DNA of 64,000 nucleotides from Chloranthus sessilifolius (lineage: Eukaryota; Streptophyta; Magnoliopsida; Chloranthales; Chloranthaceae), in NCBI GenBank assembly GCA_021018995.1, contig CM037597.1, positions 31,746,936 through 31,810,935 of the forward strand, in the 5' to 3' direction. The notes under the pieces were generated by a model. The model did not search any database. It was not told the origin of the DNA and worked only from the letters and a program-made list of their open reading frames with translations. A program made the translations under genes and the position numbers. Shown here piece after piece: positions 34,200-44,865 of this stretch (the stretch's first letter is position 1; every line of letters starts with the position of its first letter).

Positions 34200-35292
34200 G
34201 ATTGCTCGGTTGCCTAACCTCTTCCGACATTGGTGGCATTACTACTCTATTGTCCACAACCTTGCACTTCATAAGGTCATAACAGCTTGAGCTTGTTCAA
34301 GGGAAGAAGAAATCTCCCCATCATAACGCGACCTTTAGGATTGTTCACTGGCTGTGATGGTAATCAGCCCTCATCTCTCTTGTTTAACACAGTAGCTAGT
34401 TGCCCAATCTGGATTTCTAGTTTAGAAATTTATTGCGTATGAGAGTGGAGTAATTGCGTTTGTTGATGGGACTATTGTTGCCAACCTTGAATGGTTGTCA
34501 ACATAGTCTCTTCAAAATTATTGTTCCTTTGAGGTCTAAACTGCTGCTGCCCATGGGGCTGCATTGGAGGTTTTGAAAAACCTGGCTAAGATTTATTTTT
34601 CGGTCAGAAAGGCTGATTTATACCTTGTCCCATACTATTCCTCCAAGACAAATTTGGGTGATTCCTCCAACCAGGATTGTATGTATTGCCGAAACTGCTT
34701 TCAGCTCATTGGTAGAAATTAGCCATGTTGATGTGCTCTTCAACATACTCGAGTAAAGAGGGGCAGCTGGACATTCGGGTACCATATGAGATGGGCTTTC
34801 ACATATACCACAAGCCTTACCTATTTGAGATGGTGCGATTTCGCTCCCAACATAGACTTGAATTTCTTCTCCAAAGCCTTAATTTTGGTAGAAATATCCG
34901 TCGTTGGTTTCACTTCATACAAACCTCCTCGCTTAGGAGGTGCATTCCGTACAACCTCGAGATCGGTCTTACTCAATGCAGCATGTTGCATCGAGTTCTC
35001 GCTTAGGTTCTCAAACAATTCCCAAGCATCTTCTGTTGTCTTTGTAAGGAATGTACCTCAACAAGAAGCATCAATCATATACCGGTTAGGCCCGATCACT
35101 CCTTCATAAAATCTTTGCACGCCAATTAGGTACCTCGTGATGAGGATACTTACGTAAAAGCTCATTAAGTTGTTCCCAACTCTTATGAAATTGCTCATCC
35201 GGATTTTGATGGAAAGTAGTAATAGATTTATGGATTTGGTTCGTCTTACTGATCGGGAAGTATTTAGTAAGGAACTTACTTTGCAATGCTTT
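34200..35292 (-). pseudogene. C-terminal half of gag of element D
   Basis: This continues the gag that begins at 43336; element F splits them. The first residues are QSKFLTKYFPISKTNQ, then SWEQLNELLRKYPHHEVPNW. After a frame change come DAWELFENLSENSMQH and APPKRGGLYEVKP (35018-34821), both also present in gag of element F. A Pro/Gln/Asn-rich tail with remnants of QIGQLATVLNKR follows to about 34200. The TSD of F lies in this coding region, so removing F and one TSD copy restores the frame. Confidence 0.85.
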
Positions 35293-36064
35293 TGATTGTT
35301 TTAAATCGAAACCTTGCAAGTGCACAAGTTCGAATGTACTAGGGCAAGTACAAGGGTGTCGAACCACAGAGATCTGTCGTTTATCTTTATTCAATTTTCA
35401 TTTTATTTTAATAAAAGAATATAAAATTAAGTTTCCTAAATAAACTAAAATAAAAATAAATCTAAAATAGTTTTGAAATAAGAGAGGAAAAGGCAGTGTA
35501 AAATCTCTCTTAGATTTCATACTCGTATATAATAAACCCTATTTCTTTTTCTATTAATGAATCTCAGGTACCCTCGCTTCAAGCTACAAGCTATGTCGCT
35601 TTGTATATGAATTAAATAAATCTAATCGTCAAGGCATCATTACACGTAACCAACTAAAACTACCCTACAAGGCTTAGTCCGTCAGTGAATTTCCTATCTA
35701 ATCCAACTCCAATCCCTACAAGGCCACTGGAATTAAACTAAACAAGATTACAATGTTACTATCATGTTCTTTATATATTCTGAACCTCGAACATGCAATC
35801 GTACCATAAATGGAATTCAAAATAAAAACATAAATAAAACTTTATTATACACTTATCCAAAATTTACAAGAGATCCTAACCTGAGCAAATTCAGTCTCGC
35901 ATCGATCCAGAGACCTTCATGATTGCTGAATCAGTCTTTGATCGATGATTACAGTCAATCTCCCTACATCTCAGAAATATATCTAACCTAAACTACGAAT
36001 ACTCGTGTCAGAAATTCTCTAGAAAGTCTACCATGAGAATTTCCTAAAACCTAACCCTAGGGTC

Positions 36065-36075
36065 CTTATTTATAG
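36065..36075 (-). promoter_or_regulatory. TATA box of element F LTR
   Basis: The minus strand reads CTATAAATAAG. The other LTR has a mutated form at 42202-42210. The GACCGGTC cluster starts about 140 nt upstream in transcription sense. Confidence 0.55.
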
Positions 36076-36217
36076 AGTATAAGGCCCTAGAACAATTATG
36101 CACGATAATTATCTCTTAAAATTCCCAAGAAATCAGGTAGTGGAAGAAGAATTCGGAAGGGATCTGCGTTGCCAGTGAAAATCCAGCTGGAAGGCTGATT
36201 TTTCATGCAGAAACTCT

Positions 36218-36510
36218 GTTGTGACCGGTCAAACTGGATTCTCGATCGGTCAAACTTTAGATTAATTCTCAAGGTCGCGAATGCTTCACGGGCTTCAGAT
36301 TTGCTTTGAGTTCCTGACCGGTCGAGCTGGTTATGACCAATCGACTTTTGTGTTTTTGAAGCTCGTCTGCATTTGACCGGTCGAAACTGACATTCCGATC
36401 GGCCCAAATGGATCCATTTCTTCTTCTCTGTTTTCTTCCTCAGGCACCTCTTTGTTGTGCGATCCTGACCGGGCGAGAATGCAGTCTTGACCGGTCAGAA
36501 TGACCATTCG
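36218..36510. repeat. GACCGGTC palindrome cluster (left LTR of F)
   Basis: Copies and variants near 36223, 36245, 36316, 36335, 36374, 36395, 36466 and 36490, mostly TTGACCGGTCRAA-like. Same core word as in element C. Confidence 0.85.
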
Positions 36511-36713
36511 GTGAATTTCTTCAATGGTTATTCTTGGATCCTTGCCAAAGCTTCGGGTTTCTTCTTAACTTTGCTTTTTTACCTCTTTTTTCATTTATCC
36601 GGCCTTTGAACTTGTTGAAGCACAACATGAATTAAAAGCATCCATTAGTAGTTAAGTGAGAGCTAACAAGGCCGAGATTTGGGTATAAATTATAACATTT
36701 TAGAGGCCGATCA

Positions 36714-36730
36714 CACCCCCAAACCTCAAC
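36714..36730 (-). other. Polypurine tract of element F
   Basis: The minus strand reads TTGAGGTTTGGGGGTG directly before the LTR start TGATCGGCC. Confidence 0.85.
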
Positions 36731-36821
36731 TTCACTAGTCCTCAAGCAAAGACAAAATTGAAAAAACATAGCCCAGAAGCAAACTATCTTAATATTATTC
36801 AAACTACTCTAAAGAGTAAAA

Positions 36822-36905
36822 GCCACTTTCATATGGAGCATGATTGCATTTAGCATATGCAACAAGCCTTTAAACCCCTAGGTGATCCCTAGTGGAGGAG
36901 TTGTC
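36822..36905 (-). other. PPT-proximal block shared with element A
   Basis: Counterpart of 4141-4230. Conserved while the flanking sequence and the LTRs have diverged. Confidence 0.8.
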
Positions 36906-39025
36906 TCCTGAGGGTTTTCAATGAAGACACCCCACAAACTTCGAAAATAATTTTCAAAACCATCAATAAAAGAGTTTTTAAATTTTGGTTTTCATATATA
37001 TATACTTTTTAAATAAAAAACCTGTAATCGTTTCAACATGCAAATTTTCATTTTCAAATGCCAATGTCATGTTAATTCCACTGTTGCCTATTCCAACTAA
37101 CCCCAATGCTCTGATCCTTAGACAAATCTTTCGTTCATGCTTAGAGTGTCGTGTGTGCATGTGTCAATGCTTAAATCTTTCTATCGTTGGATTAATCCAA
37201 ACAGAGAATTGTCGGATCCCAAGTCTCAACTCAATCCTCACCTTAGGTATACACTCACAACAAATTCGCTCCGATGAATGGTTTATTTTTTCACACACAT
37301 GTGAGATGGAATTACAACATGAATTAAAAGATCCCACATGATATAAGAAATACGGTGCATCAAAAAATTTTAAAAGTAATCTTATAAAGAATGATGTTTG
37401 TATCCTAAGCATGTTATATCAAGCGTCATAGACATTGTATCATCACTCTCCACAAGGCATTTACTAATCGAGATTGGATTACAAAGGTCTTTTTCAGGGC
37501 TGTAATGGGGCTCGGGTGAAGGTTGTGAAAGAAAGGGAAATTGGATTCAAATTTTCTCTGAGAAACTAGAAAAATAAGACACATTTGATTTTCTCATTTT
37601 CGCTCTTTCTTTTTTCGAATTTTTTTTCTTTTTCTTTTTTTTCTTTTCTCAACTTTTCCTTCCTTTTCACTCCTTTTTCTTTCAGACATCACCTCATGTT
37701 TTTCATTTATTTCTCATTTTTCTACCTCTTGCACATATACATATTTTTCTTTTTCTCTTTCTCTCCCTTTTTCAAATATATTTCTGCCATATGCTCCTCG
37801 CAAGCATTCTTGCTATTACTCTCCACTCACTTCTCTTATTCTCATCCCTCTTTCCCAATTTCTCAGAGACTAGAGGGTAAGGTCTTTAAATTTTCTATAC
37901 TGGTATAGAGTATGGTTGATATGGCTTAACAAGAAACATTTTAAGGCAAAATTTTCTTTACGGTTCAAAGAGGTGCTAGAAGGCAAATTAGTATGAGGTG
38001 AGGCATTTTAAGTTCAAACGAGCCAAAGATAGCCTTCGATCATTTCCTCACAAGGTGATAACGATGCCTATTTGTCTTGAGTTCCAACACAATGTGTTAT
38101 AGTGCAATGATATAAAACATACAAAATAAACAAACCAAGATCAAATGTATGAGATTAAAATAATTAAGCACGAATTCCAAAGATACTCCGAATTTATTTT
38201 AACACTAATCAAGAATGAGAAAAAAGTTCTAAATCTCACCGGGTTTAGGGATAAATATCCTAAACAACAACAGTCCTAATATGGCATAAATATTTACAAA
38301 CTAGAATTCACATGCATCATCGATTACAATTTGAAAACTATTACAAAAATAATACATGATGGTTTCAAAAACTATGTACAACTAAGGTAATGAAGGTGTA
38401 TAAAAACAGTGGTCCAATACAAGATAAAAAAAATTAAAGAATATGAACCACGCATTAAGCACAACACCCCCAAACCTGAATGGTGCTATGCCCTAATTGC
38501 ACGAAACATAAACAAGAGTAGCAGCAATATGGCATAAATAAAAGGGATGCAAATCAGCCACCCAAGAAGCACAATAGCCCGGCTGAACCGAAGCCAAAAT
38601 ATACCAAGAATGCAGCATACAGTCTGTCCAAACAGGTCAGGGTTAAATAACAAAAACAAAAGCAAGAAATATCAGGGCAAAGAGGCTCAATGTGCCTCCC
38701 CCAAACCAGTTCAAGAACTACATCCACACCACCACTGAAATTAAGCAACCACAAGATATAAGAAAACAAAAAATGAAAGAACTATTATATACAAAATATA
38801 AAATCTACAAATTTTAAAACAAGCACTTATGTACAAAAATTTGAAACCTGGGAAAAATCTAGACACGCCCAAACACTGGCAGTGACCCAGAGACACAGCA
38901 AGATGTGCGTTGAAACGGTCCCATGGTCTTCAAAAAGTTGATCCTCCAAAAAACTTTCGCTCATCCCAGCCCGGGATGGGTGCATCCAATAGAAGAGGAA
39001 AAATAACCCGGGCTAAAAAGAGGAA
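36906..39025. other. Non-coding 3' interior of element F
   Basis: AT-rich with a long T/C-rich run (37585-37900) that gives a spurious Phe-rich ORF. A TAATGGGGCTCGGGTGAAGG motif near 37505 matches a region of element A near 4777. No gene seen. Confidence 0.6.
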
Positions 39026-39250
39026 TTAGGGAGAAGGCAGAGGTGGAGTGGGAGAGGGCGGATGACGTTTATGGTGTTTTGGAGGAGGTGGTGAAGGAGG
39101 GGATGCAAGGTTTGGAAAGTCGGCGTCCAAAACAAGTAGGAGTAGAGCCTCCCACATATCTTTCTCAGCCTCCGACATCGTGGCTGCTTCCCTCTTTAAC
39201 CGATGAGTAATGGCCCTCCGAAATTCAAACCAATTTGGCTCGTCTACCAT
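39026..39250 (-). CDS. Small Pro-rich ORF in element F
   Basis: A 74-codon ORF, MVDEPNWFEFRRAITHRLKR at the start, then an acidic helix (SEAEKDMWEALLLLVLDAD) and a Pro/His/Lys-rich tail. It lies on the gag strand where element A has its coiled-coil ORF. No family is recognised. It could be a remnant of a longer accessory protein or a chance ORF. Confidence 0.35.
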   Translation of the reverse strand: MVDEPNWFEFRRAITHRLKREAATMSEAEKDMWEALLLLVLDADFPNLASPPSPPPPKHHKRHPPSPTPPLPSP

Positions 39251-39483
39251 GACGAAAATGGGTTCAAGGAAAAGGGTGGAAGGAGAAGAAAGTGGATGAA
39301 ATTATCAAGATGGGGCCTGATATTATAATGGAAAAGGGTGGGGAAGGTGAAAGGTTGTGTTTAATGAGGGATGTGGAAGGTTGGAAGGTGAAAGGGTGCG
39401 CCAAAAAAAAGACAAATTCAAAACAATGGGCAGGGCTCAAGGAAGAAGGAGCGGATGGGAAAACTAGGGCAAGACTAGTCAAA

Positions 39484-39780
39484 ATGAGATTTCGATCGGT
39501 CAAAAGGGCTTTATATAGCCCAGGGCCCATGGACTCGACCGGTCACAAAATGAGATAAATACTATTTCTCCAGCAAAGCTTCTGTTCTAAAGCTAAATTC
39601 CCTTATCTCGATTGGTCAAACTCTATTTCGACCTATCAGAACATAGCAAAACAATAACAAAAACTCTGGTTTCTGTTGTATTCTATAATTTCGACCAGTC
39701 GAAATCCGCTACAGTTCTTTTTTCTTGAGCAACTCGACCGGCCAAAATCTGTTTTGACCTGTCAAAGTCTAGTAAAGAAC
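39484..39780. repeat. Internal GACCGGTC-type cluster of element F
   Basis: Variants near 39491, 39535, 39607, 39630, 39690, 39735 and 39754, just upstream of the small ORF in plus coordinates. The LTR word thus recurs inside the element. Confidence 0.75.
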
Positions 39781-40128
39781 TCAGTTCTCAGCCCAGATTT
39801 TATTAACACCAACTTAAAGACTTCTAAAAATAAACAAACTTAAAACTTAAATTAATAATATACATGGTGCTTAGGTTGTGTCCCAAGAAGTACTACGGAT
39901 GCGTCGGCAGCTCGACAAGGTCAAAGTGCTCAGGGCACTTACGGGCCAAAGGAAGAAGAAGTCTCCCCAGCCATTGCTTGACCTTTTGGATTAGTTACCG
40001 GTTGAGACGGTAACCGAGCCTCTTCTCTCTTATTTAAAGAAATCGCTAGTTTCCCAATTTGGGTTCCTAGCGCGGTCGTAGAATGCATGAGAGTGTAGAG
40101 TAAATGTTCTTGGTGTCGGCCTTGGAGG

Positions 40129-41309
40129 CTAATTATTTCTCCACATTGAGTTGGTTTGCCCAGACAGATTTGAATGGTTCCTCCAGCTTGGATTGTAAAT
40201 ATTTACACAACTAAAATTATTATTCAATTGTTGGAAGGAACTCACTGCAGCAGGATGTTCTAGAGTCAATGTGGGGTATAAAGGGGCAACAGGGTGTTCA
40301 GAAATTTCTTGAGCAAGGCTATGGTTGATGCCATAAACCTCACCTCTTAGAGATGTTGGGTGTGATTTTATACCTAACATGGACTGAAATTTCATCTTCC
40401 AAAGCTTCAACTTTGTAAGAAAGTCCATCTTTGATTTCAAGTTGTACAACCCGCCTCGCTTAGGAGGTGCACTTCTCAATTTCTCCGGATCAATCCTTCT
40501 CGATGCAACATGTTGCCTCAATTCCCCATTGAGGGTCTCAAAAAGTTCCCATGCATCCATTGCAATCAGTGTGAAAAACATACCCCCACAAGTAACATCA
40601 ATCATATGTCGGGTTTGTTTGTTAAGCCTTCATAGAAACTGAGCACCATTTCCCAGCACGAGACCTCATGGTGAGGGCAGTTATGCAGAAGCTTGTTGAA
40701 GCTTTTCCAACTCTCATGAAAAGACTCATTTGAAGATTGATAGAACGCAGTAATAGCCTTCTGAAATCGACTCATCTTGTAGATTGGGAAGTACTTTTTA
40801 AGAAATATGTTTTGTAACTTTTCCCAACTAGCAATCGAGTCGTTGGGCAAAGAGGTCAACCACTGGATTGCCATGTCTCTAAGTGAAAATGGGAACAACC
40901 TCAAATGATTGGCCTCTTCTGATAAGTTTTTAATTTTAAACGTAGCACAGATTTCTAGAAAACACGTTAGATGCATATAGGGATCTTTGTTACCATGCCC
41001 ATGAAAAATAGGAAGTAGTTGAAGCAAGTCGGGTTTGATCTCGAAAACCCCATTACCGGTGGCTGCAGGTACACAAATACATGAGGGAGGCGCTAGACTA
41101 GATGGTGTATAATACTCCCTCAACGTTCTAGCCATTTGTTCTTCTCCTGCCGTAATGAACCTGATTGAAAGTAGGGTGGCGCGGCTAGAACGCTCAAAAC
41201 TAATGACATTTTGAGAATAACCGAAGCTAGCGTGAATATGTTGGCACGTTTTCTCACGCACAAGGTCTAGTCGCTCAAGAGAGAAGAATTGCAACCTTAA
41301 CTTTAGCAA
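40129..41309 (-). pseudogene. gag of element F
   Basis: Two open segments cover nearly all of an Athila-like gag. 41309-40602 (235 codons) begins MLKLRLQFFSLERLDLVREK and holds ARTLREYYTPSSLAPPSC, the capsid signature FHGHGNKDPYMHLTCFLEIC, LRLFPFSLRDMAIQWL and LKKYFPIYKMSRFQ. 40605-40129 (158 codons) continues with DAWELFETLNGELRQHVA and APPKRGGLYNLKS. The two overlap by 4 nt in different frames near 40603, so one frameshift plus a stop near 40610 separate them. No zinc knuckle is visible. Closely related to gag of element D (the first 100 residues have the same motifs) and less closely to that of A. Confidence 0.9.
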
Positions 41310-41527
41310 AACAAAGGCTAAAAAATAAAAAGAAAAATAAAGTACTCATCCTAACTAATGAAAATCAAAAGCACGTACCTTAGCCTCTCGCAACATCCTG
41401 TGATAAGCCTTCGTTAAGTTAAAGCCTCTGATCTTCCTAGCCTAAAACAAAAATCAAAGAAAAATAGGGTTAGTATATGATACAGACATACAAAATAAAA
41501 TAGAAATTAAACAAGATAAAGCCAAAG

Positions 41528-41545
41528 TCCCCGACAGCGGCGCCA
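41528..41545 (-). other. PBS of element F (tRNA-Asp type)
   Basis: The minus strand reads TGGCGCCGCTGTCGGGGA, two mismatches from the element A PBS, 6 nt from the LTR. The leader 41310-41527 shows no gene. Confidence 0.9.
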
Positions 41546-41551
41546 AAAATT

Positions 41552-42847
41552 TGATCATTTTAAATCAAAATCTTTCAAGTGCACAAGTTCCAATGTACTA
41601 GGGCAAGTAGAAAGGTGTTGAACCATAGAGACTTGTCGTTTATCTTTATTCAATTTTTATTTTAGTTTAATAAAAGTATAAAATTAAGTTTCCTAAATAA
41701 ACTAAAATAAAAAGAAACCTAAAATAATTTTGAAATAAGAGAGGAGAAGGCAGTCTGAAATCTCTCTTAGATTTCAGACTGGCATATAATAAACTATATT
41801 TCTTTTTCTATTAATGAATCCTAGGTATCCCCCATTCTAGGCTACAAGCTCCGCCACTTCATATATGAATTAGATAAATCTGATTGTCAAGGCATCATTG
41901 CACATAACTGACTAAAACTACCCTACAAGGCCTAGTCCGTCGGTGAATATCTTATCTAATCCAACCACAATCCCTACAAGGCCACTGGAGTTAAACTAAA
42001 CAATATTACAGTATTACAATCACGTTCTCGATATATTCGGAACCTCGAACATGCAATCGTACCATAAACGAAATTTAAAATAAAAATAGAAATAAAACTT
42101 TATCTAAGAACTATATCTAACCTAAACTATGAATACTCACGCCAAAAACACTCTAGAAAGTCTGTCGTGGGAGTTCCGTAAAACCTAATCCTAGGGGTCC
42201 TTATCTATAGAGTATAAGGCCCTAGAACAATTATACACGGCAAATATCTCTCAAAAATCTCAAGAAATCAGGTGGAGGAAGAAGAATCTGGAAGGGATCT
42301 GCGTTGCCAGCGAAAATCCAGCTGGAAGGCTGATTTTTCACGCAAAAACTCTATTGCAACCGGTCGAACTGGATTCTTGACCGGTCAGACTTTAGATTAA
42401 TTCTCCAAGTCACGGACGCTTCGCAGGCTTCATATTTGCTTGAATTCTTGACTAGTCGAACTGGTTGTAACCGGTCGACTTTTGTGTTTCTGAAGCTCGT
42501 CTGCATTTGACCGATCGAAACTGACATTCCAACCAGTCCAATTGGATCCATTTCTTCTTCTCTGTTTTCTTCTTGAGGCACCTCTCTGTTGTGTGATCCT
42601 GACTAGTCGAGAATGCAGTCTTGACTAGTCAGAATGACCATTCGGTGCATTTCTTCACTGGTTCTTCTTGGATTATTGCTAAAGCTTCAAGTTTCTTCTT
42701 AACTTTGCTCTTTTAACTCATTTTTTATTTATCCAACCTTTGAACCTGTTGAAGCACAACATGAACTAAAAGCATCCATTAGTAGTTAAGTGAGAGCTAA
42801 CAAGACCGAGATTTAGGTATAAATTATACCATTTTAGAGGTCGATCA
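41552..42847 (-). repeat. 5' LTR of element F (1296 bp)
   Basis: Starts TGATCATTTTAAATC and ends GGTCGATCA. Carries its own GACCGGTC cluster. Confidence 0.95.
42355..42640. repeat. GACCGGTC palindrome cluster (right LTR of F)
   Basis: Counterpart of 36218-36510. Some copies have changed to GACTAGTC (42451, 42601, 42622), which keeps the palindrome while removing the CpG. Confidence 0.85.
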
Positions 42848-43336
42848 GCTTCCCAACTAGTAATCATATCTTTAGGAATAATTCAACCAATGTTTTGCCC
42901 TATCCTTGAGTGAAAAAGGGAACAACCTCAATCTAGTGTTATCTTTTGTGAGTGTAGTGATTTTTAAAATAGTGCACACTTTCATAAAGTCACCCAAGTG
43001 TTTTTAGAGATCTTCGTAATTTTTCCCATGAAAATTAGGAAGCATTTGAATAAAGTTGGGCTTGATCTCGAAGGTCTCATTACCGGTGGTTGCGGAAAGC
43101 CGAATACATGAGGGAGATAAAAGAGCGGAAGGAGTATAATACTCCCTTAATGTTCTAGCCACAGTTTGCTCTTCTCCCACCATATTAAATCTAAGAGGAG
43201 GAAGAGTCGGGCAATTAGTGCAGAAAAAACTGATAGACAGTTGAGAGGAACGTGCAAAGGCATGATTACGCCAAGTCCTCTCAATCTCAAGGTCGAGTCG
43301 CTCTAGAGATGGAAACTGCAATCTCAACCTTAGCAT
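42848..43336 (-). pseudogene. N-terminal half of gag of element D
   Basis: Starts at 43336 with MLRLRLQFPSLERLDLEIER, close to gag of F. Then ARTLREYYTPSALLSPSC and FIQMLPNFHGKNYEDL. A stop at about 43005 is followed by a readable continuation with LRLFPFSLKDRAKHWL up to element F at 42848. Gag resumes at 35292. The leader 43337-43534 shows no gene. Confidence 0.88.
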
Positions 43337-43534
43337 AGACCACTAAACAAATAAAGGAAATAACTAAACAAAATCTAGAAATAGAGATACATACCTTAAC
43401 CTCTCGCGCTTATCCCTTGTGAAGCTTCTGTAGACTCGAACCTCGGTTTCCAAATCTGGAGAAAACAAAAAACAATGATTAGAAATTACTAATATAAACC
43501 TAATTAAAAGACAATAATTCAAAAAAAGTCATTG

Positions 43535-43552
43535 TCCCCAACAACGGCACCA
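43535..43552 (-). other. PBS of element D (tRNA-Asp type)
   Basis: The minus strand reads TGGTGCCGTTGTTGGGGA, the A-element PBS with two G-to-A-type changes on one strand, 6 nt from the LTR. Confidence 0.88.
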
Positions 43553-44649
43553 AAAACTTGATCGTTAAATAATATAAACCTTGCAAGTGCACAAGTTCAT
43601 AGAACTAGGGCAAGTACTAAGGGTGTCAAACCACAAGGGCTAACTGTTTATCTAGATTAAAGCCTTGACTAGAAAAAGGGTTTTAGAAGTAAATCTAATT
43701 ATAATTATCTAAAAAAAGTAATATAATCATATTTGAAAAGTAATAGAGAAAACAATCTAGGATCCCTCTTAATCGCAGATTCGTAATAATTCACAATTCT
43801 ACTCCTAATCTAATTTGAATTTAGGGTAATAACCTTCTTTTCTCTACAAGCTAAATCTAGGTAAAATAATCAGATCCTATTCATAGTCATGAACTAGTCG
43901 GGACGATATAACCCATCTAATTTCTAGCGATCTAATCCGTAAGCACCAGTCCACAAAACCAATCAAGCTAGACTACAAGTACTAATTTGAAGAATAATAT
44001 TTTATTAAATCTAATCCTAATCCCTACGAGGCGATTTTGATTATCAAAAGCAAAATTAAAATGCTTTAGAATCATTGACATAAAAACCAGAGTGAATATC
44101 AATCATGCAATCATTACCACATAAATTCAAACTAGAAAAGGAAATAGAAATTTAAATTAAAACTTATCTTTGATTTACGAGAGATCCCAAACTTTGGAAA
44201 CTAGTCATGCATCGTGGTTCTGATCTTCATCATCTCTTATTTGACCATAGAATGATAGTTTACAATTCCCTCAATCTCATAAACTCTCTAAATATGAAAA
44301 CTAGAAAACTATGAAACTAAAACTAGAAACTCTTAATTGGAAAGCTCTCCCTATTCTAAAACCTAGGGTAAGGTTCTAGTACATTGAGAAAAACTAGGAA
44401 AAATTTTCTAAAATAACTCTAAATTGAATTGGGAAAGAGTGGATTTTCGAACTTTACAATTATAGAACTACCAACCTTGAACCACGCTGAAATTCCTAAT
44501 CTCGAAAAAAGGTCATTTTCAATCCCACTTCAGTTCAATGTATGAGCTACCACTTCAACTGTTTGGATTGCTCACATCTAAAAATGGTTTTTTACTAAAA
44601 GGTTGTCCGTGTCAATTTTAATTAATTACTAAAATATAAATATAGAGGG

Positions 44650-44658
44650 TATTTATAG
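44650..44658 (-). promoter_or_regulatory. TATA box of element D LTR
   Basis: The minus strand reads CTATAAATA. The hairpin cluster starts about 40 nt upstream in transcription sense. Confidence 0.55.
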
Positions 44659-44693
44659 ATGACCAAAAGATTGCAACACAGGCTGAATACGAG

Positions 44694-44865
44694 TTACTTC
44701 GGGGTTAGCCTACCGAAGCGTGTTTAGCCTTGTCAATTTGTTCCCTCCAAATAAAATCGTCTTTGGGGCAAACCCATTGAAGCGTACTTCAGTGGGACTG
44801 CGTCGATATTATTATACATGCTTCGGTGGGGCTTGGGGCTGCCCCACTAAAGTTGAAGTTTAAGT
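44694..44865. repeat. Hairpin cluster, word CTTCGGTGGGGC/GCCCCACTAAAG
   Basis: Three imperfect stem units: ACTTCGGGGTTAGCCTACCGAAGC (44697 onward, arms CTTCGG/CCGAAG), a unit with GGGGCAAACCCATTGAAGCG and CTTCAGTGGG, and CTTCGGTGGGGC...GCCCCACTAAAG (44821-44852). Confidence 0.7.

Larger units (their letters stand above)
35293..36713 (-). repeat. 3' LTR of element F (1421 bp)
   Basis: Starts TGATTGTTTTAAATC and ends GGCCGATCA. Partner of 41552-42847, which lacks about 90 bp near the position equivalent to 35850-35960. Confidence 0.95.
35293..42847 (-). mobile_element. Element F: complete Athila-like LTR retrotransposon carrying gag but no pol
   Basis: 7555 bp, minus strand. LTRs 35293-36713 and 41552-42847, tRNA-Asp-type PBS, PPT, and TSD GCTTT/GCTTC (35288-35292 and 42848-42852). 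The interior has a nearly complete gag, a small Pro-rich ORF and long non-coding sequence; no pol motif is seen. The layout matches element A. It interrupts gag of element D. Confidence 0.95.

Noticed and set aside
37585..37908. Phe/Ser-rich 107-codon ORF that looks like a membrane protein
   Set aside because: Translation of a T/C-rich run in the non-coding interior of element F. The similar 4930-5160 ORF in element A is rejected for the same reason.
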